Shown: positions 11,111-19,491 of the stretch, one piece after another | How positions within the stretch are numbered: the first letter of the stretch is position 1 | Layout: the number at the start of each line of letters is the position of its first letter | From: an uncultured Saprospiraceae bacterium | GTDB lineage: Bacteria > Bacteroidota > Bacteroidia > Chitinophagales > Saprospiraceae | Assembly: GCA_938015435.1 (NCBI GenBank) | Contig: CALLPN010000017.1 | Coordinates: forward strand, 61,587-125,586 | Direction: 5' to 3' | DNA length: 64,000 nt | Program-made: the position numbers and the translations under genes | Notes under the pieces: generated by a model | Databases searched by the model: none | What the model was told of the DNA's origin: nothing | What the model saw: only the letters and a program-made list of their open reading frames with translations

Positions 11111-11644
11111 TTGAGAAAACTAAAATTACAGGAGCTTAATAGATTAGACGTGGAAGGGTATAAAGCTTCTACCAAGATACCTGTAGTAGTTATCCTAGAT
11201 AATATCAGATCAGCAATGAATGTAGGATCTGTGTTTCGCTCTTCAGATGCATTTGCGATAGAGAGAATAATATTAGTTGGTATCACTGCCACACCACCTT
11301 CAAGAGAGATTACTAAGACCGCAATCGGTGCCACATCTTCCGTAGATTGGATTCATGTAGATGACATTACTGACTCACTTGTACAACTGAAAAATGATGG
11401 CTATACTATCGCTTCGATAGAGCAAACCGATAGTTCGCAATCTTTATTAGATTGGGGTCTCACCGCAGAAAGTAAGATTGCTATAGTGATGGGTAATGAA
11501 GTAGATGGCGTTTCTGATGAGGCATTAGGATTGTCAGATATAGCTATCGAAATTCCTCAGTATGGTACGAAGCATTCATTGAATGTTTCGGTTTGTACTG
11601 GAGTAGTATTGTGGGAGGTTTGTCGAAAAATTAGAGTGGTATAA
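11111..11644 (+). CDS. TrmH/SpoU-family RNA 2'-O-methyltransferase
   Basis: 177 residues of the SPOUT superfamily, which transfers methyl from SAM to ribose 2'-OH of tRNA or rRNA using a knotted fold. The three family motifs are visible: NIRSAMNVGSVFRSSDAF (motif 1), IVMGNEVDGVS (motif 2) and YGTKHSLNVSVCTGVVLWE (motif 3). The start is a TTG at 11111: it begins the conserved MRKLKLQELNR leader, and the first in-frame ATG falls inside motif 1. It lies 12 bp after pyrG. The target nucleotide cannot be told from the sequence. Confidence 0.9.
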   Translation: MRKLKLQELNRLDVEGYKASTKIPVVVILDNIRSAMNVGSVFRSSDAFAIERIILVGITATPPSREITKTAIGATSSVDWIHVDDITDSLVQLKNDGYTIASIEQTDSSQSLLDWGLTAESKIAIVMGNEVDGVSDEALGLSDIAIEIPQYGTKHSLNVSVCTGVVLWEVCRKIRVV

Positions 11645-11764
11645 AAAGTAAAAATCGCTTTTGTATAACTAATAGAAACGAGATTGAAAGCGTGTTATTA
11701 CGTAATTATAAAGCGTATTCATTCAGCTGATTTTGAAGAAGTTACTTGACTGTCTTAGATATAT

Positions 11765-12640
11765 CTACTGTACAATTGGAATCAATCCTCTGACTCCCAT
11801 ATTGACAACAGCATCTCCATCTTGCGGATTATACTTGCCAGTATTTTCGTTGTCAATCCACTCAAAACTATTGTTGATGGATACAGAGCAAGTGATAATA
11901 ATATCTTCTTTTTCATTTCCAGTGATAGTGAATGGAGTATCAAATGCTCCAGTTACTAAGCAAGAACCGAATGGGATTGGTGAAGAGTCGAAAATAGGAT
12001 TAGGAACGGTCGTCGATCCAGCAGGAGCTTGCCCTTCTATTACTGCTATTTCAACAAAGTCAGTTTCAAACGCCCAATAACCTTGTGCTTTATTGGCATT
12101 GACTTCTACTGATTTACTTCTAACTTTGTATGAATTGATATAGGTATTAGCCCCAATGAATGATGCAATTGTTCCATCTAAATCTATATTGTTGGATTCC
12201 CATTTTATCGAATAATTTTGATAGGAAAGTGAGAGTCGAAGGAAGTCGAAATCGCCTGGCGTTATATTACTTAATTCTGTGCTGTAGAATATTTCATTGT
12301 TTCCGGCGTAAAGCGCTTGATCAAAATCAATGGCTTCGCTTCCTCCAATTGTAGTTACGGGCGTCTTATGCACCAAGGTGCCATTATAAGCTGGAATATC
12401 TTTGTTACCTGCCAATTCGATATAATGAATTCCCATACTATTGAACACTGGAGTTTGAGCGGCATTACCGACAGGTATGACTGCAGGCTCACCAAAATTA
12501 CCTAACCTTTCTTGATTAGGATCAAATTTCAATTTGAATATTAATCGAGGTGGTTCTGTGGGTGTATCATCAGAACACGAAAGAAGTGATGCAATAAATA
12601 AAAATGATACTATTAAATGTAATAAGAACGATCTAGTCAT
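11765..12640 (-). CDS. Hypothetical lipoprotein, 291 aa
   Basis: I chose the ATG at 12640 because it starts a lipoprotein signal peptide (MTRSFLLHLIVSFLFIASLL, then SC, lipobox cysteine followed by SDD); the frame is open further to 12766, but that extra piece has no sense as a signal. The mature protein is beta-rich and acidic with no recognised motif; MbnP-like features (a conserved ITPGDFDFLRLSLSYQNY stretch and late IITCSVSINNSFEW) suggest a Bacteroidota outer-membrane lipoprotein family. It follows the next minus-strand lipoprotein gene at a distance of 140 bp. Function unknown. Confidence 0.75.
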   Translation of the reverse strand: MTRSFLLHLIVSFLFIASLLSCSDDTPTEPPRLIFKLKFDPNQERLGNFGEPAVIPVGNAAQTPVFNSMGIHYIELAGNKDIPAYNGTLVHKTPVTTIGGSEAIDFDQALYAGNNEIFYSTELSNITPGDFDFLRLSLSYQNYSIKWESNNIDLDGTIASFIGANTYINSYKVRSKSVEVNANKAQGYWAFETDFVEIAVIEGQAPAGSTTVPNPIFDSSPIPFGSCLVTGAFDTPFTITGNEKEDIIITCSVSINNSFEWIDNENTGKYNPQDGDAVVNMGVRGLIPIVQ

Positions 12641-12780
12641 GGAAACTTGAGTTGTCGATGAATATATTACTCTATAATACGAATCTCGGACTAAGAATAT
12701 TCTGTTGATGTCAATAAATAAACTTACAAGGGTAATAATGTAATTATAGTTTTTATTGACTTTCAAGTATGTATATAAAT

Positions 12781-13569
12781 CTATTGAGTCAGCGTTAATA
12801 CAATTGTAATTTCATTTTCATCGAAGGTTCCTTCACATAAGGGAAGCGTATCATCAGCGCCGTTATATAAATAGGTGAAATCTGAAATTGCTACATCTTC
12901 GAATGCATCACCGTGAGGAGTATTTTTGTTAGACCCTACAAATACTTCGGTTGTTACGTTGTTGAGATCTGTTGTCTCTAATAATATATCAAGTTGACCT
13001 TCCCAAACACAAACTGCTAGACAAGGACAGAAAGAGTCATTGGCTGTCATGAGTTCCATTCTTCGACCATCTGGTAGACAGACTGAAGATCCTACTGCCA
13101 TTTCGAACGGTGTATCATACTCAATGTCTACACAACTTTCAAATGTAGAAAGACTAAGGATTATAGTAATTTCATCTTGATTGTATGTTCCTTGGCAAAG
13201 CGGAAGGGTATCATCTGCACCATTATATTTGTAAGTAAAATTAGAAATGATTACATCTTCAAATAAGTTGTCGTCAGGCGTGAAAGGACTAGAGCCTATC
13301 TCTAATTCTACTTCATTCTCATTAAGGTCTTCTGTTTCAATAACCAGAATTAATTCACCTTCAAAGTCACATAGAATTCCACATGGGCAAAATTGATCTT
13401 TGACCGCTAAGAGTCTAAAGGATCTACCATCCGAAAGGCAAGCAGAGTCTCCAACTTTCATCTCGAAACTCGTTTCTAAATTTATTTCTTGACAACTGTT
13501 TTCTATAATGATATCCGGATCACAGGAGGTTAACAAAAGTAAAGCTGATAGGGCTAGTATTGATTTCAT
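12781..13569 (-). CDS. Lipoprotein with two tandem Cys-motif domains
   Basis: The ATG at 13569 gives a lipoprotein signal (MKSILALSALLLLTSCDPD). The mature part is two copies of a ~120-residue domain. Each copy has a start like FEM(K/A)VG(D/S)S(A/V)CL, then DGR, the motif FCPC-x4-C-x2-EG, then TEDLN or TTDLN, then FED-x3-S-(D/N)-FTY-x-YNGADDTLPLC, and ends with an acidic EITI(I/V)L(S/T)L segment. The CPxxxxCxWEG-like motif is found in many small Bacteroidota lipoproteins of unknown role. The two copies are also alike at DNA level, so this is a fairly recent internal duplication. Probably faces the periplasm or surface; function unknown. Confidence 0.82.
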   Translation of the reverse strand: MKSILALSALLLLTSCDPDIIIENSCQEINLETSFEMKVGDSACLSDGRSFRLLAVKDQFCPCGILCDFEGELILVIETEDLNENEVELEIGSSPFTPDDNLFEDVIISNFTYKYNGADDTLPLCQGTYNQDEITIILSLSTFESCVDIEYDTPFEMAVGSSVCLPDGRRMELMTANDSFCPCLAVCVWEGQLDILLETTDLNNVTTEVFVGSNKNTPHGDAFEDVAISDFTYLYNGADDTLPLCEGTFDENEITIVLTLTQ

Positions 13570-13697
13570 AGTATGTGAGTTATATCTTGTAAGACGCATA
13601 TTGTTTACTCAAGGTTGGAGTAAATATAATTATTTTATAAACGGATGCAATTAGTTACTTTCGTCACCCTTTTGAAAAGTATAATTTATCTGGAATA

Positions 13698-16628
13698 GTG
13701 GAGAGAGTAATAGGACATACAGTGGCATACGATTTGGAATATCATGATCCTTTGGAGCGGTATATACCTCAGCCTAAGGTTGTGCAAGTATATGAGTCTA
13801 ACGATCTAGGAGTCGTCCGTGCAGCCGCAATAGAAGATAACCTCGAAGGGTATGGTATCGAGTCTTCAGAAGCTATATCTAAAGCTTTGCAGCTAATTCA
13901 AGGTATTCAGCCAGATGCTCTCGCTGAGCGATATAATAGAGGCAAAAAACGAAAATATCCCTTAGAGCATTTTCTTAAGACCAAAGATGTGAAAATGGCT
14001 ATCCTCAGTACTGTAGATCGATTAATGGATCGATTCTATACATTGGTGGTTGAGCATAATATGCATATCATAGAAGGAATAGAACGAAAGGTGAGATTGC
14101 AGCAATTGCGGATTGATGTCAGACCTTGTATTATCACTCCGAAGCTTCACTTTGATAAGACTCAACTCGGTATCAAGTATTCTATGCAGATACAGCCTTT
14201 GGGGGGGAGAGCGATCAAACCTTTCCTCAGGGATATCAAAGTATTGTCTAATGATCAACCTTGGCTTCTGATCAATTTTAAGTTGTACCGATTAACAGGT
14301 ATTAATGGAAATAAGCTCAAGCCATTTATAGATAAGGAGCACATATTCGTTAAGAATGAAATTGCAATTGATTATTTTAAAAAATTTATAGTACCTATCG
14401 CCAGTAAATTGGATGTAGTGACTACTGGATTTGATGTGATCAAACAATCTAATATAGAGCAAGTTAAACTCTTAACTAGTTACGACATCTTCGCAGAGCA
14501 GATGGTTATGAGTATCGAATTCGATTATGGTGCTAAGAAATTTTACCATCATGATAGTATTGATAAAGTATCGAGATTACATATCGGAAACGATCAGCAA
14601 ATCAGTATCTATCAGACGATCAGAAATCTTAAAGCTGAGGCTCTTTTTATAGATCGCTTAACTGTATTAGGATTGGTAGTCAATACCAATAAAAGGCTAA
14701 CAATATCTGAAGAAGAAGATGGATATGGATTGATTCAATTTTTGATTAAACATAAAGACGATATAGCAGCAAACGGATGTCAATTAGATACCCCTAAAGT
14801 AGATGGAAAAACGATCTCTTTAGATCCATCAGAAATATCAATACAAAAAACAGCTAAGAATGATTGGTTTGATGTGATGGGCGTAATACAAGTAGGAGAA
14901 CAAAGCATACCTATCGCTCATTTGCTTCAAAATATCAAAGATGAAAATCGACTTTACGAATTAGAGGATGGAACTTATTTTATGATTCCTAAAGCGTGGA
15001 TGACTAGATTTAGAGAGTTAGCTAAATTTGGAGTAGTAGAGGGTGATACGGTAAGAGTGCGCAAGGCTCAATATATGATCGTCGATGATATAGATGATGA
15101 GAAGGGTATGTCTGTATCGATTGAAGCAATGGTAGATTATCAAAATCTAGAATATATACCTTCAACAAATTTGCAAGCTACTCTCAGGCCTTATCAAACG
15201 GAAGGTGTAAAGTGGATGATCAGTCACCAACAAAATGGATTAGGCGCGTTGCTCGCAGATGACATGGGATTGGGTAAAACATTGCAAACTATAGCGGTAC
15301 TTAGTCATAGCAAAGATAATCTCAAAAGAAAAGTAGAACCTGCGCCTAATCAACAAATGAATTTGTTTGGTGGTGAAATGGTAAGTGAGATTAATCCTTT
15401 GAGAGCTTTAGTAGTTTTGCCTGCAGCATTGATATTTAATTGGTATAGCGAAATCAAAAAATTTAACCCAACGCTGCATATCAAAAGGCATATAGGATCA
15501 AAGAGATCTAAGCGGGAGAAAGATATTGCAAGTTTTGACATTATACTTACTACTTATCAGACAGCCTTACGAGATATTAAAATACTAGAAAATATAGATT
15601 GGGAATACATCGTATTAGATGAAAGTCAGATGATTAAGAATAAGAATTCAAAATTATTCCAAGCGATCAATACACTCAATGCAAATCATAAAATTTCTCT
15701 TTCTGGTACACCTATAGAAAATTCGCTATCTGATCTATGGGCTCAAATGCAATTCATCAATAATGGAATGCTTGGTACTTTTCCATTTTTTAAAAAGAAC
15801 TACCTCACACCGATAGAGAAACATAACGATGAATCAGCGAGTGAAGAACTTGCCAAACTAGTACAACCATATATCCTGAGGCGAACCAAAGAAGAAGTGG
15901 CTAAGGATTTGCCAGAGCTTACTGAGAAGGTAGAGTACATAGAATTGGGTAAGAGTCAAAAGGAAATGTACGAAAAGCTAAAAAGCGGTACAAGAAACTA
16001 CTTGCTCGGATTGGATGAAGGAGATTCATCATTTAATATTCACGTATTTGCGGCGTTGACAAAATTACGTCAGCTTGCTAATTATGCTTCTTTAGTAGAT
16101 GAAGATTATGATGGTGATCATGCAAAATTAGATGTGATTGTCGATCAGATGGACAGCCTGGTAAAGGCAGGACATAAGGTATTGATCTTTAGCTCGTTTA
16201 CATCGTTGCTTGATATCTACAAAGGGCAATGTAATGATCACAAGTGGAAATATACTTCGCTCACAGGAAGTGATAGTCAAAAGTCAAGAGAGCAATCTGT
16301 AAGATCTTTTCAAGATGATGAAAGCGTATCATTCTTTTTCATTTCCCTAAAAGCGGGTGGAGTTGGACTCAATCTTACTGCTGCAAATTATGTGTTTATA
16401 TTAGACCCTTGGTGGAATCCATTTGCAGAGAAACAAGCTATCGCTAGAGCACATCGGATCGGACAAGATAAGCCTATCACAGTCATTCGTTATATCGCTA
16501 GAGACACCATAGAAGAGAAGATACTCAAGCTTCAAGAGAAAAAGCAATTGATCTCTGATGATATCTTGAAATTCGAAATGGGTACAAAGAAAATCAGTGG
16601 AACTGACTTAGTTGGTTTGTTGGATTAG
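13698..16628 (+). CDS. SNF2-family DEAD/DEAH helicase-like ATPase
   Basis: 976 residues. The C-terminal half is a complete SNF2 motor: Walker A DDMGLGKT at 521-528, Walker B as DESQ at 641-644 (in place of DEAH, as in many bacterial SNF2 proteins), motif III LSGTPIENSL, and the helicase C domain with GVGLNLTAANYVFILDPWWN and QAIARAHRIGQ. The N-terminal 500 residues are the poorly known region typical of bacterial Rad54/HepA-like proteins. The start is a GTG at 13698; no in-frame ATG occurs before residue ~99, so GTG is the best choice. Such ATPases move on double-stranded DNA and displace proteins; the exact task is unknown. Stands alone. Confidence 0.92.
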   Translation: MERVIGHTVAYDLEYHDPLERYIPQPKVVQVYESNDLGVVRAAAIEDNLEGYGIESSEAISKALQLIQGIQPDALAERYNRGKKRKYPLEHFLKTKDVKMAILSTVDRLMDRFYTLVVEHNMHIIEGIERKVRLQQLRIDVRPCIITPKLHFDKTQLGIKYSMQIQPLGGRAIKPFLRDIKVLSNDQPWLLINFKLYRLTGINGNKLKPFIDKEHIFVKNEIAIDYFKKFIVPIASKLDVVTTGFDVIKQSNIEQVKLLTSYDIFAEQMVMSIEFDYGAKKFYHHDSIDKVSRLHIGNDQQISIYQTIRNLKAEALFIDRLTVLGLVVNTNKRLTISEEEDGYGLIQFLIKHKDDIAANGCQLDTPKVDGKTISLDPSEISIQKTAKNDWFDVMGVIQVGEQSIPIAHLLQNIKDENRLYELEDGTYFMIPKAWMTRFRELAKFGVVEGDTVRVRKAQYMIVDDIDDEKGMSVSIEAMVDYQNLEYIPSTNLQATLRPYQTEGVKWMISHQQNGLGALLADDMGLGKTLQTIAVLSHSKDNLKRKVEPAPNQQMNLFGGEMVSEINPLRALVVLPAALIFNWYSEIKKFNPTLHIKRHIGSKRSKREKDIASFDIILTTYQTALRDIKILENIDWEYIVLDESQMIKNKNSKLFQAINTLNANHKISLSGTPIENSLSDLWAQMQFINNGMLGTFPFFKKNYLTPIEKHNDESASEELAKLVQPYILRRTKEEVAKDLPELTEKVEYIELGKSQKEMYEKLKSGTRNYLLGLDEGDSSFNIHVFAALTKLRQLANYASLVDEDYDGDHAKLDVIVDQMDSLVKAGHKVLIFSSFTSLLDIYKGQCNDHKWKYTSLTGSDSQKSREQSVRSFQDDESVSFFFISLKAGGVGLNLTAANYVFILDPWWNPFAEKQAIARAHRIGQDKPITVIRYIARDTIEEKILKLQEKKQLISDDILKFEMGTKKISGTDLVGLLD

Positions 16629-16637
16629 AGATTTTGG

Positions 16638-17363
16638 TTAATAGTTTTTAGCATCAAATCTTATGGCGAATCTTACTCCTAGTTCGAGCTGGCCTTGTGT
16701 CGTACCGTACTCTGTGTCACCAGGAATATACTCTTCAGGGATGTTTCCTGCGATATGATCTACATTGAAATGATAATTATACATCGCATATGGGTTGATC
16801 GTAAGTAGGTTGCTTATTCCGATATCAAGACCAGCTCCTATTCCTATTTTATAGCTAATAAAACCAGTGTCGTTTAATTCAATATTATCGCCAGAACTAT
16901 CTGTCCACACATTATTACTGCTACTATTGTTTAGGGCTAATCCAGGAGACAGTTCAAAGTAAAATCCTTTTTTAATAAGAGTACTCTGATTAGAAAAAGT
17001 GGGACAATCGCAATCACCTCCAAAATCCATTGGATAGATTCGAGTATTTAAATTGAAGAAAATTACGGTATGAGCAAATTTAGTGATAGCCTGTTCTGGT
17101 CCAATGCTTTTTTGGGAATATCCGAATCCAACTTCAGGTAAGAATTCGATTCTTTTGTCTTTTAATCTAAACCAATAATCTACACCAATGGCATAGGCAG
17201 AACCAAAAGGGACATCTGAATTGAACTCTTGGAACAATTTTTCTTGGCCATTATCAATCCCATTACTAAGATACTTCGCTCTAATACCAATCTGAGCATC
17301 GATAGATTGCGTAAAGAACAATAAACAGAATAGGATAAATATAGTTTGCAGGTATAGACGCAT
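16638..17363 (-). CDS. Outer membrane beta-barrel protein, 241 aa
   Basis: Signal peptide MRLYLQTIFILFCLLFFTQS followed by IDAQ, then alternating beta strands ending in an aromatic-rich C-terminus (LELGVRFAIRFD), as in small porin-like barrels of the PF13568 type. Residues around GGDCDCPTF form a Cys-containing loop. It ends only 9 bp from the convergent SNF2 stop. A TATATTTG -7 box lies 23 bp upstream. Role unknown; likely structural or adhesive in the outer membrane. Confidence 0.8.
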   Translation of the reverse strand: MRLYLQTIFILFCLLFFTQSIDAQIGIRAKYLSNGIDNGQEKLFQEFNSDVPFGSAYAIGVDYWFRLKDKRIEFLPEVGFGYSQKSIGPEQAITKFAHTVIFFNLNTRIYPMDFGGDCDCPTFSNQSTLIKKGFYFELSPGLALNNSSSNNVWTDSSGDNIELNDTGFISYKIGIGAGLDIGISNLLTINPYAMYNYHFNVDHIAGNIPEEYIPGDTEYGTTQGQLELGVRFAIRFDAKNY

Positions 17364-17385
17364 GTGATTACTGTGTTTGTAGTTT

Positions 17386-17393
17386 CAAATATA
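17386..17393 (-). promoter_or_regulatory. -7 box of the beta-barrel gene
   Basis: CAAATATA on the plus strand reads TATATTTG on the minus strand and lies 23 bp before the ATG at 17363. It fits TAnnTTTG; no clear -33 element. Confidence 0.5.
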
Positions 17394-17588
17394 CTAATAC
17401 TTCTATGGTTAAGGATCTAACGCCTATTTTTACGCTTATTTAAGAGATGGTTCCTATCATAATGAAGATGAGTATCAATCCCTTTACTGCATTCTCATTT
17501 GTCATGATATTAAAACCCTTACATAATCAACTTATTGTATTTGGATAAAAAATAACTTACTGTATCAATATACATTATCAATAGTCCG

Positions 17589-17615
17589 TTGTCCGTGCAT
17601 TATACCTTACCTTTG
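17589..17615 (+). promoter_or_regulatory. Bacteroidota promoter of rimO
   Basis: TTG at 17589-17591 and TACCTTTG at 17608-17615, spaced 16 bp, match the -33 TTTG / -7 TAnnTTTG pattern. The -7 box ends 19 bp before the ATG, so the leader would be about 12-15 nt. Confidence 0.6.
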
Positions 17616-17634
17616 TGCTATATCAAGTCTCTAT

Positions 17635-18948
17635 ATGAAAGTACGTACACTAAGAAAGGATAAAGTCAATGTCATCACGCTAGGATGTTCTAAGAACCTA
17701 GTAGATAGTGAAGACCTAATCACACAGCTCCAAGCGAATGATTACGAAGTGAAGCATGATAGCAATGATGATGCAAATATTGTTATCGTTAATACATGTG
17801 GATTTATCGATCTGGCTAAGGAAGAATCCGTGAATACGATACTTCAATATGCAGATGTCAAACGAGAAGGAGGAATCGATAAACTCTATGTAACTGGTTG
17901 TCTTTCACAGAGATATAAAGATGATCTGGAAAAGGAAATACCTGAAGTAGATGCTTATTTTGGTACAATGGAGCTTCCTGCTTTGCTAGAGAAACTGGAT
18001 GCTGATTATCAGCACGAGCTATTAGGAGAGAGAGCGATTACGACTCCGATGCACTATGCATATCTCAAGATATCCGAAGGATGCAACCGCACGTGTTCTT
18101 TCTGTGCTATACCATTGATGAGAGGTAAACATATCAGTAAATCAATTGATGATCTGGTGATACAAGCTAAAAGTCTTGCATCTAGAGGTGTAAAAGAACT
18201 GATGCTGATCGCTCAAGAGCTAACATATTATGGATTGGATCTTTATAAAGAAAGAGCATTGCCTAAGCTTTTGGATGCATTGTGTGAAGTGGAAGGTATC
18301 GAATGGATCAGGCTTCATTATGCATATCCTAGTAAGTTTCCAGAAGATATCTTCGATGTGATGGCTAGACAGCCTAAAGTTTGTAATTATCTAGATATGC
18401 CCTTACAGCATGCTGATGATGGAGTACTTATGCGTATGCGACGTCAGATTACCAATAAAGAACAAAGAGATCTTATAGAGAAAGCCAGAGAGGTAGTACC
18501 TAATATTGCGATTCGTACGACGATGTTAGTGGGTTACCCAGGAGAGACAGAAGAAGAGTTTGAGCGTCTTTGTGATTTCGTAAGAGATATGAGATTTGAG
18601 AGGTTGGGTGTATTCCAGTATAGCCATGAAGAAGATACTATAGCTCATGGGGTAGAAGACGATGTCGATCCGGAAATGAAAGCAGATAGAGCTAATAGGC
18701 TGATGGAAGTACAGCAATCTATCTCAGCTGAACGTAACGAAGAAAAAGTAGGGCAGACCCTAAAAGTGTTATTCGACCGTAAGGAAGGTGGTTACTTTAT
18801 CGGACGTACAGAGTACGATAGTCCAGAGGTAGATAACGAAGTATTGGTTGATGCTAAGAAATTCTATGTAAGATTAGGCGATTTTGCTAGTGTACTTATC
18901 ACTGGTGCAGAAGACTACGATCTGTATGGTGAAGTGCTTTCTTCATAG
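17635..18948 (+). CDS. rimO: Ribosomal protein S12 methylthiotransferase RimO
   Basis: 437-residue radical-SAM methylthiotransferase. The N-terminal UPF0004 domain begins NVITLGCSKNLVDSE, which is the RimO rather than the MiaB form; the radical SAM cluster motif CNRTCSFC gives Cys150, Cys154 and Cys157; a TRAM domain closes the protein (KVLFDRKEGGYFIGRTEYDS). RimO adds a methylthio group to an aspartate of ribosomal protein S12. The stop codon lies inside an 11-bp inverted repeat (18934-18958). Next gene is convergent. Identity is firm. Confidence 0.95.
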   Translation: MKVRTLRKDKVNVITLGCSKNLVDSEDLITQLQANDYEVKHDSNDDANIVIVNTCGFIDLAKEESVNTILQYADVKREGGIDKLYVTGCLSQRYKDDLEKEIPEVDAYFGTMELPALLEKLDADYQHELLGERAITTPMHYAYLKISEGCNRTCSFCAIPLMRGKHISKSIDDLVIQAKSLASRGVKELMLIAQELTYYGLDLYKERALPKLLDALCEVEGIEWIRLHYAYPSKFPEDIFDVMARQPKVCNYLDMPLQHADDGVLMRMRRQITNKEQRDLIEKAREVVPNIAIRTTMLVGYPGETEEEFERLCDFVRDMRFERLGVFQYSHEEDTIAHGVEDDVDPEMKADRANRLMEVQQSISAERNEEKVGQTLKVLFDRKEGGYFIGRTEYDSPEVDNEVLVDAKKFYVRLGDFASVLITGAEDYDLYGEVLSS

Positions 18949-18958
18949 AAGAAAGCAC
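18934..18958. terminator. Perfect hairpin across the rimO stop codon
   Basis: GTGCTTTCTTC (18934-18944), loop ATA, GAAGAAAGCAC (18948-18958): a perfect 11-bp stem that includes the last codons and the TAG. No T-run follows, so a classical terminator is uncertain; mRNA 3'-end protection is possible. Confidence 0.6.
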
Positions 18959-18963
18959 GTACC

Positions 18964-19107
18964 GTGGAGTCAGGCAGTGTTTTGAAAAAACACGTTGACT
19001 CCACCACGATAAAGCAGGTAAAAGCGAAGTATAAAATAGCTTTTCGCAGAAAAACGCGCGTAGTGGAGTGTGGTTTTTCTAAGAAAAAACACATGGACTC
19101 CGTCTTG
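18964..19107. repeat. Pair of GTGTTTT-core hairpin repeats
   Basis: Two imperfect palindromes between rimO and cutA. Unit 1 (18964-19004): outer arms GTGGAGTCA / TGACTCCAC and inner arms GTGTTTT / AAAACAC. Unit 2 (about 19063-19102): outer arms GTGGAGT / GGACTCC around GGTTTTTCT / AGAAAAAAC. The right arm of unit 2 (19086-19102) is the exact reverse complement of 51001-51017, 32 kb away. No credible gene lies here. The layout resembles REP-like elements at gene ends. Confidence 0.7.
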
Positions 19108-19156
19108 AAGAAAGTACAGTTGAATATAAAATTTTATGAAATGGTCCGCTCTGACT

Positions 19157-19468
19157 TTATCTCATAACATTCTTAAAAATCCATTTCTCATATTCTACAT
19201 TAGCAGTTGCGTCCCAATGAGTAATGCAGGGAGTTTCATAGACATGCATGGATTTGACTAGGGCTTCGACCCGTTCTATGTTATCATAGCTAGTCTTACA
19301 TAAGCTTACCCATTCGGCATCTTGTTCTACTTTACCATTCCAATGATATTCGCTACCTACGGGATAGATATTAGCACAGGCTACATACCTTTTTTCTATG
19401 AGTGAACTAGCTATTTTTTTGGCTTGCTCTTCATTAGGGTGAGTGATGTAGAAAACTACGAATCCCAT
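19157..19468 (-). CDS. cutA: Divalent-ion tolerance protein CutA
   Basis: 103 residues, full length for the CutA1 family: starts VVFYITHPNEEQAKKIASSL, keeps KRYVACANIYP and the YHWNGKVEQDAEWVSLCKT strand, and ends with HVYETPCITHWDA. CutA forms a very stable trimer like PII signalling proteins and has been linked to copper tolerance; its true role is unclear. It is the last gene of a probable operon (kinase, pfkA, cutA) with a 23-bp gap to pfkA. Confidence 0.92.
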   Translation of the reverse strand: MGFVVFYITHPNEEQAKKIASSLIEKRYVACANIYPVGSEYHWNGKVEQDAEWVSLCKTSYDNIERVEALVKSMHVYETPCITHWDATANVEYEKWIFKNVMR

Positions 19469-19491
19469 GGTTAGTTATTGTAACGAGTGAA

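Noticed and set aside
11733..12080. 115-codon plus-strand frame opposite the lipoprotein gene
   Set aside because: Antisense to the lipoprotein gene, whose signal peptide and lipobox support the minus strand.
18964..19167. Open frame of 67 codons between rimO and cutA
   Set aside because: It runs through both hairpin repeat units and reads as low-complexity Lys/Val-rich sequence; no signal or family, and the palindromes explain the bases.
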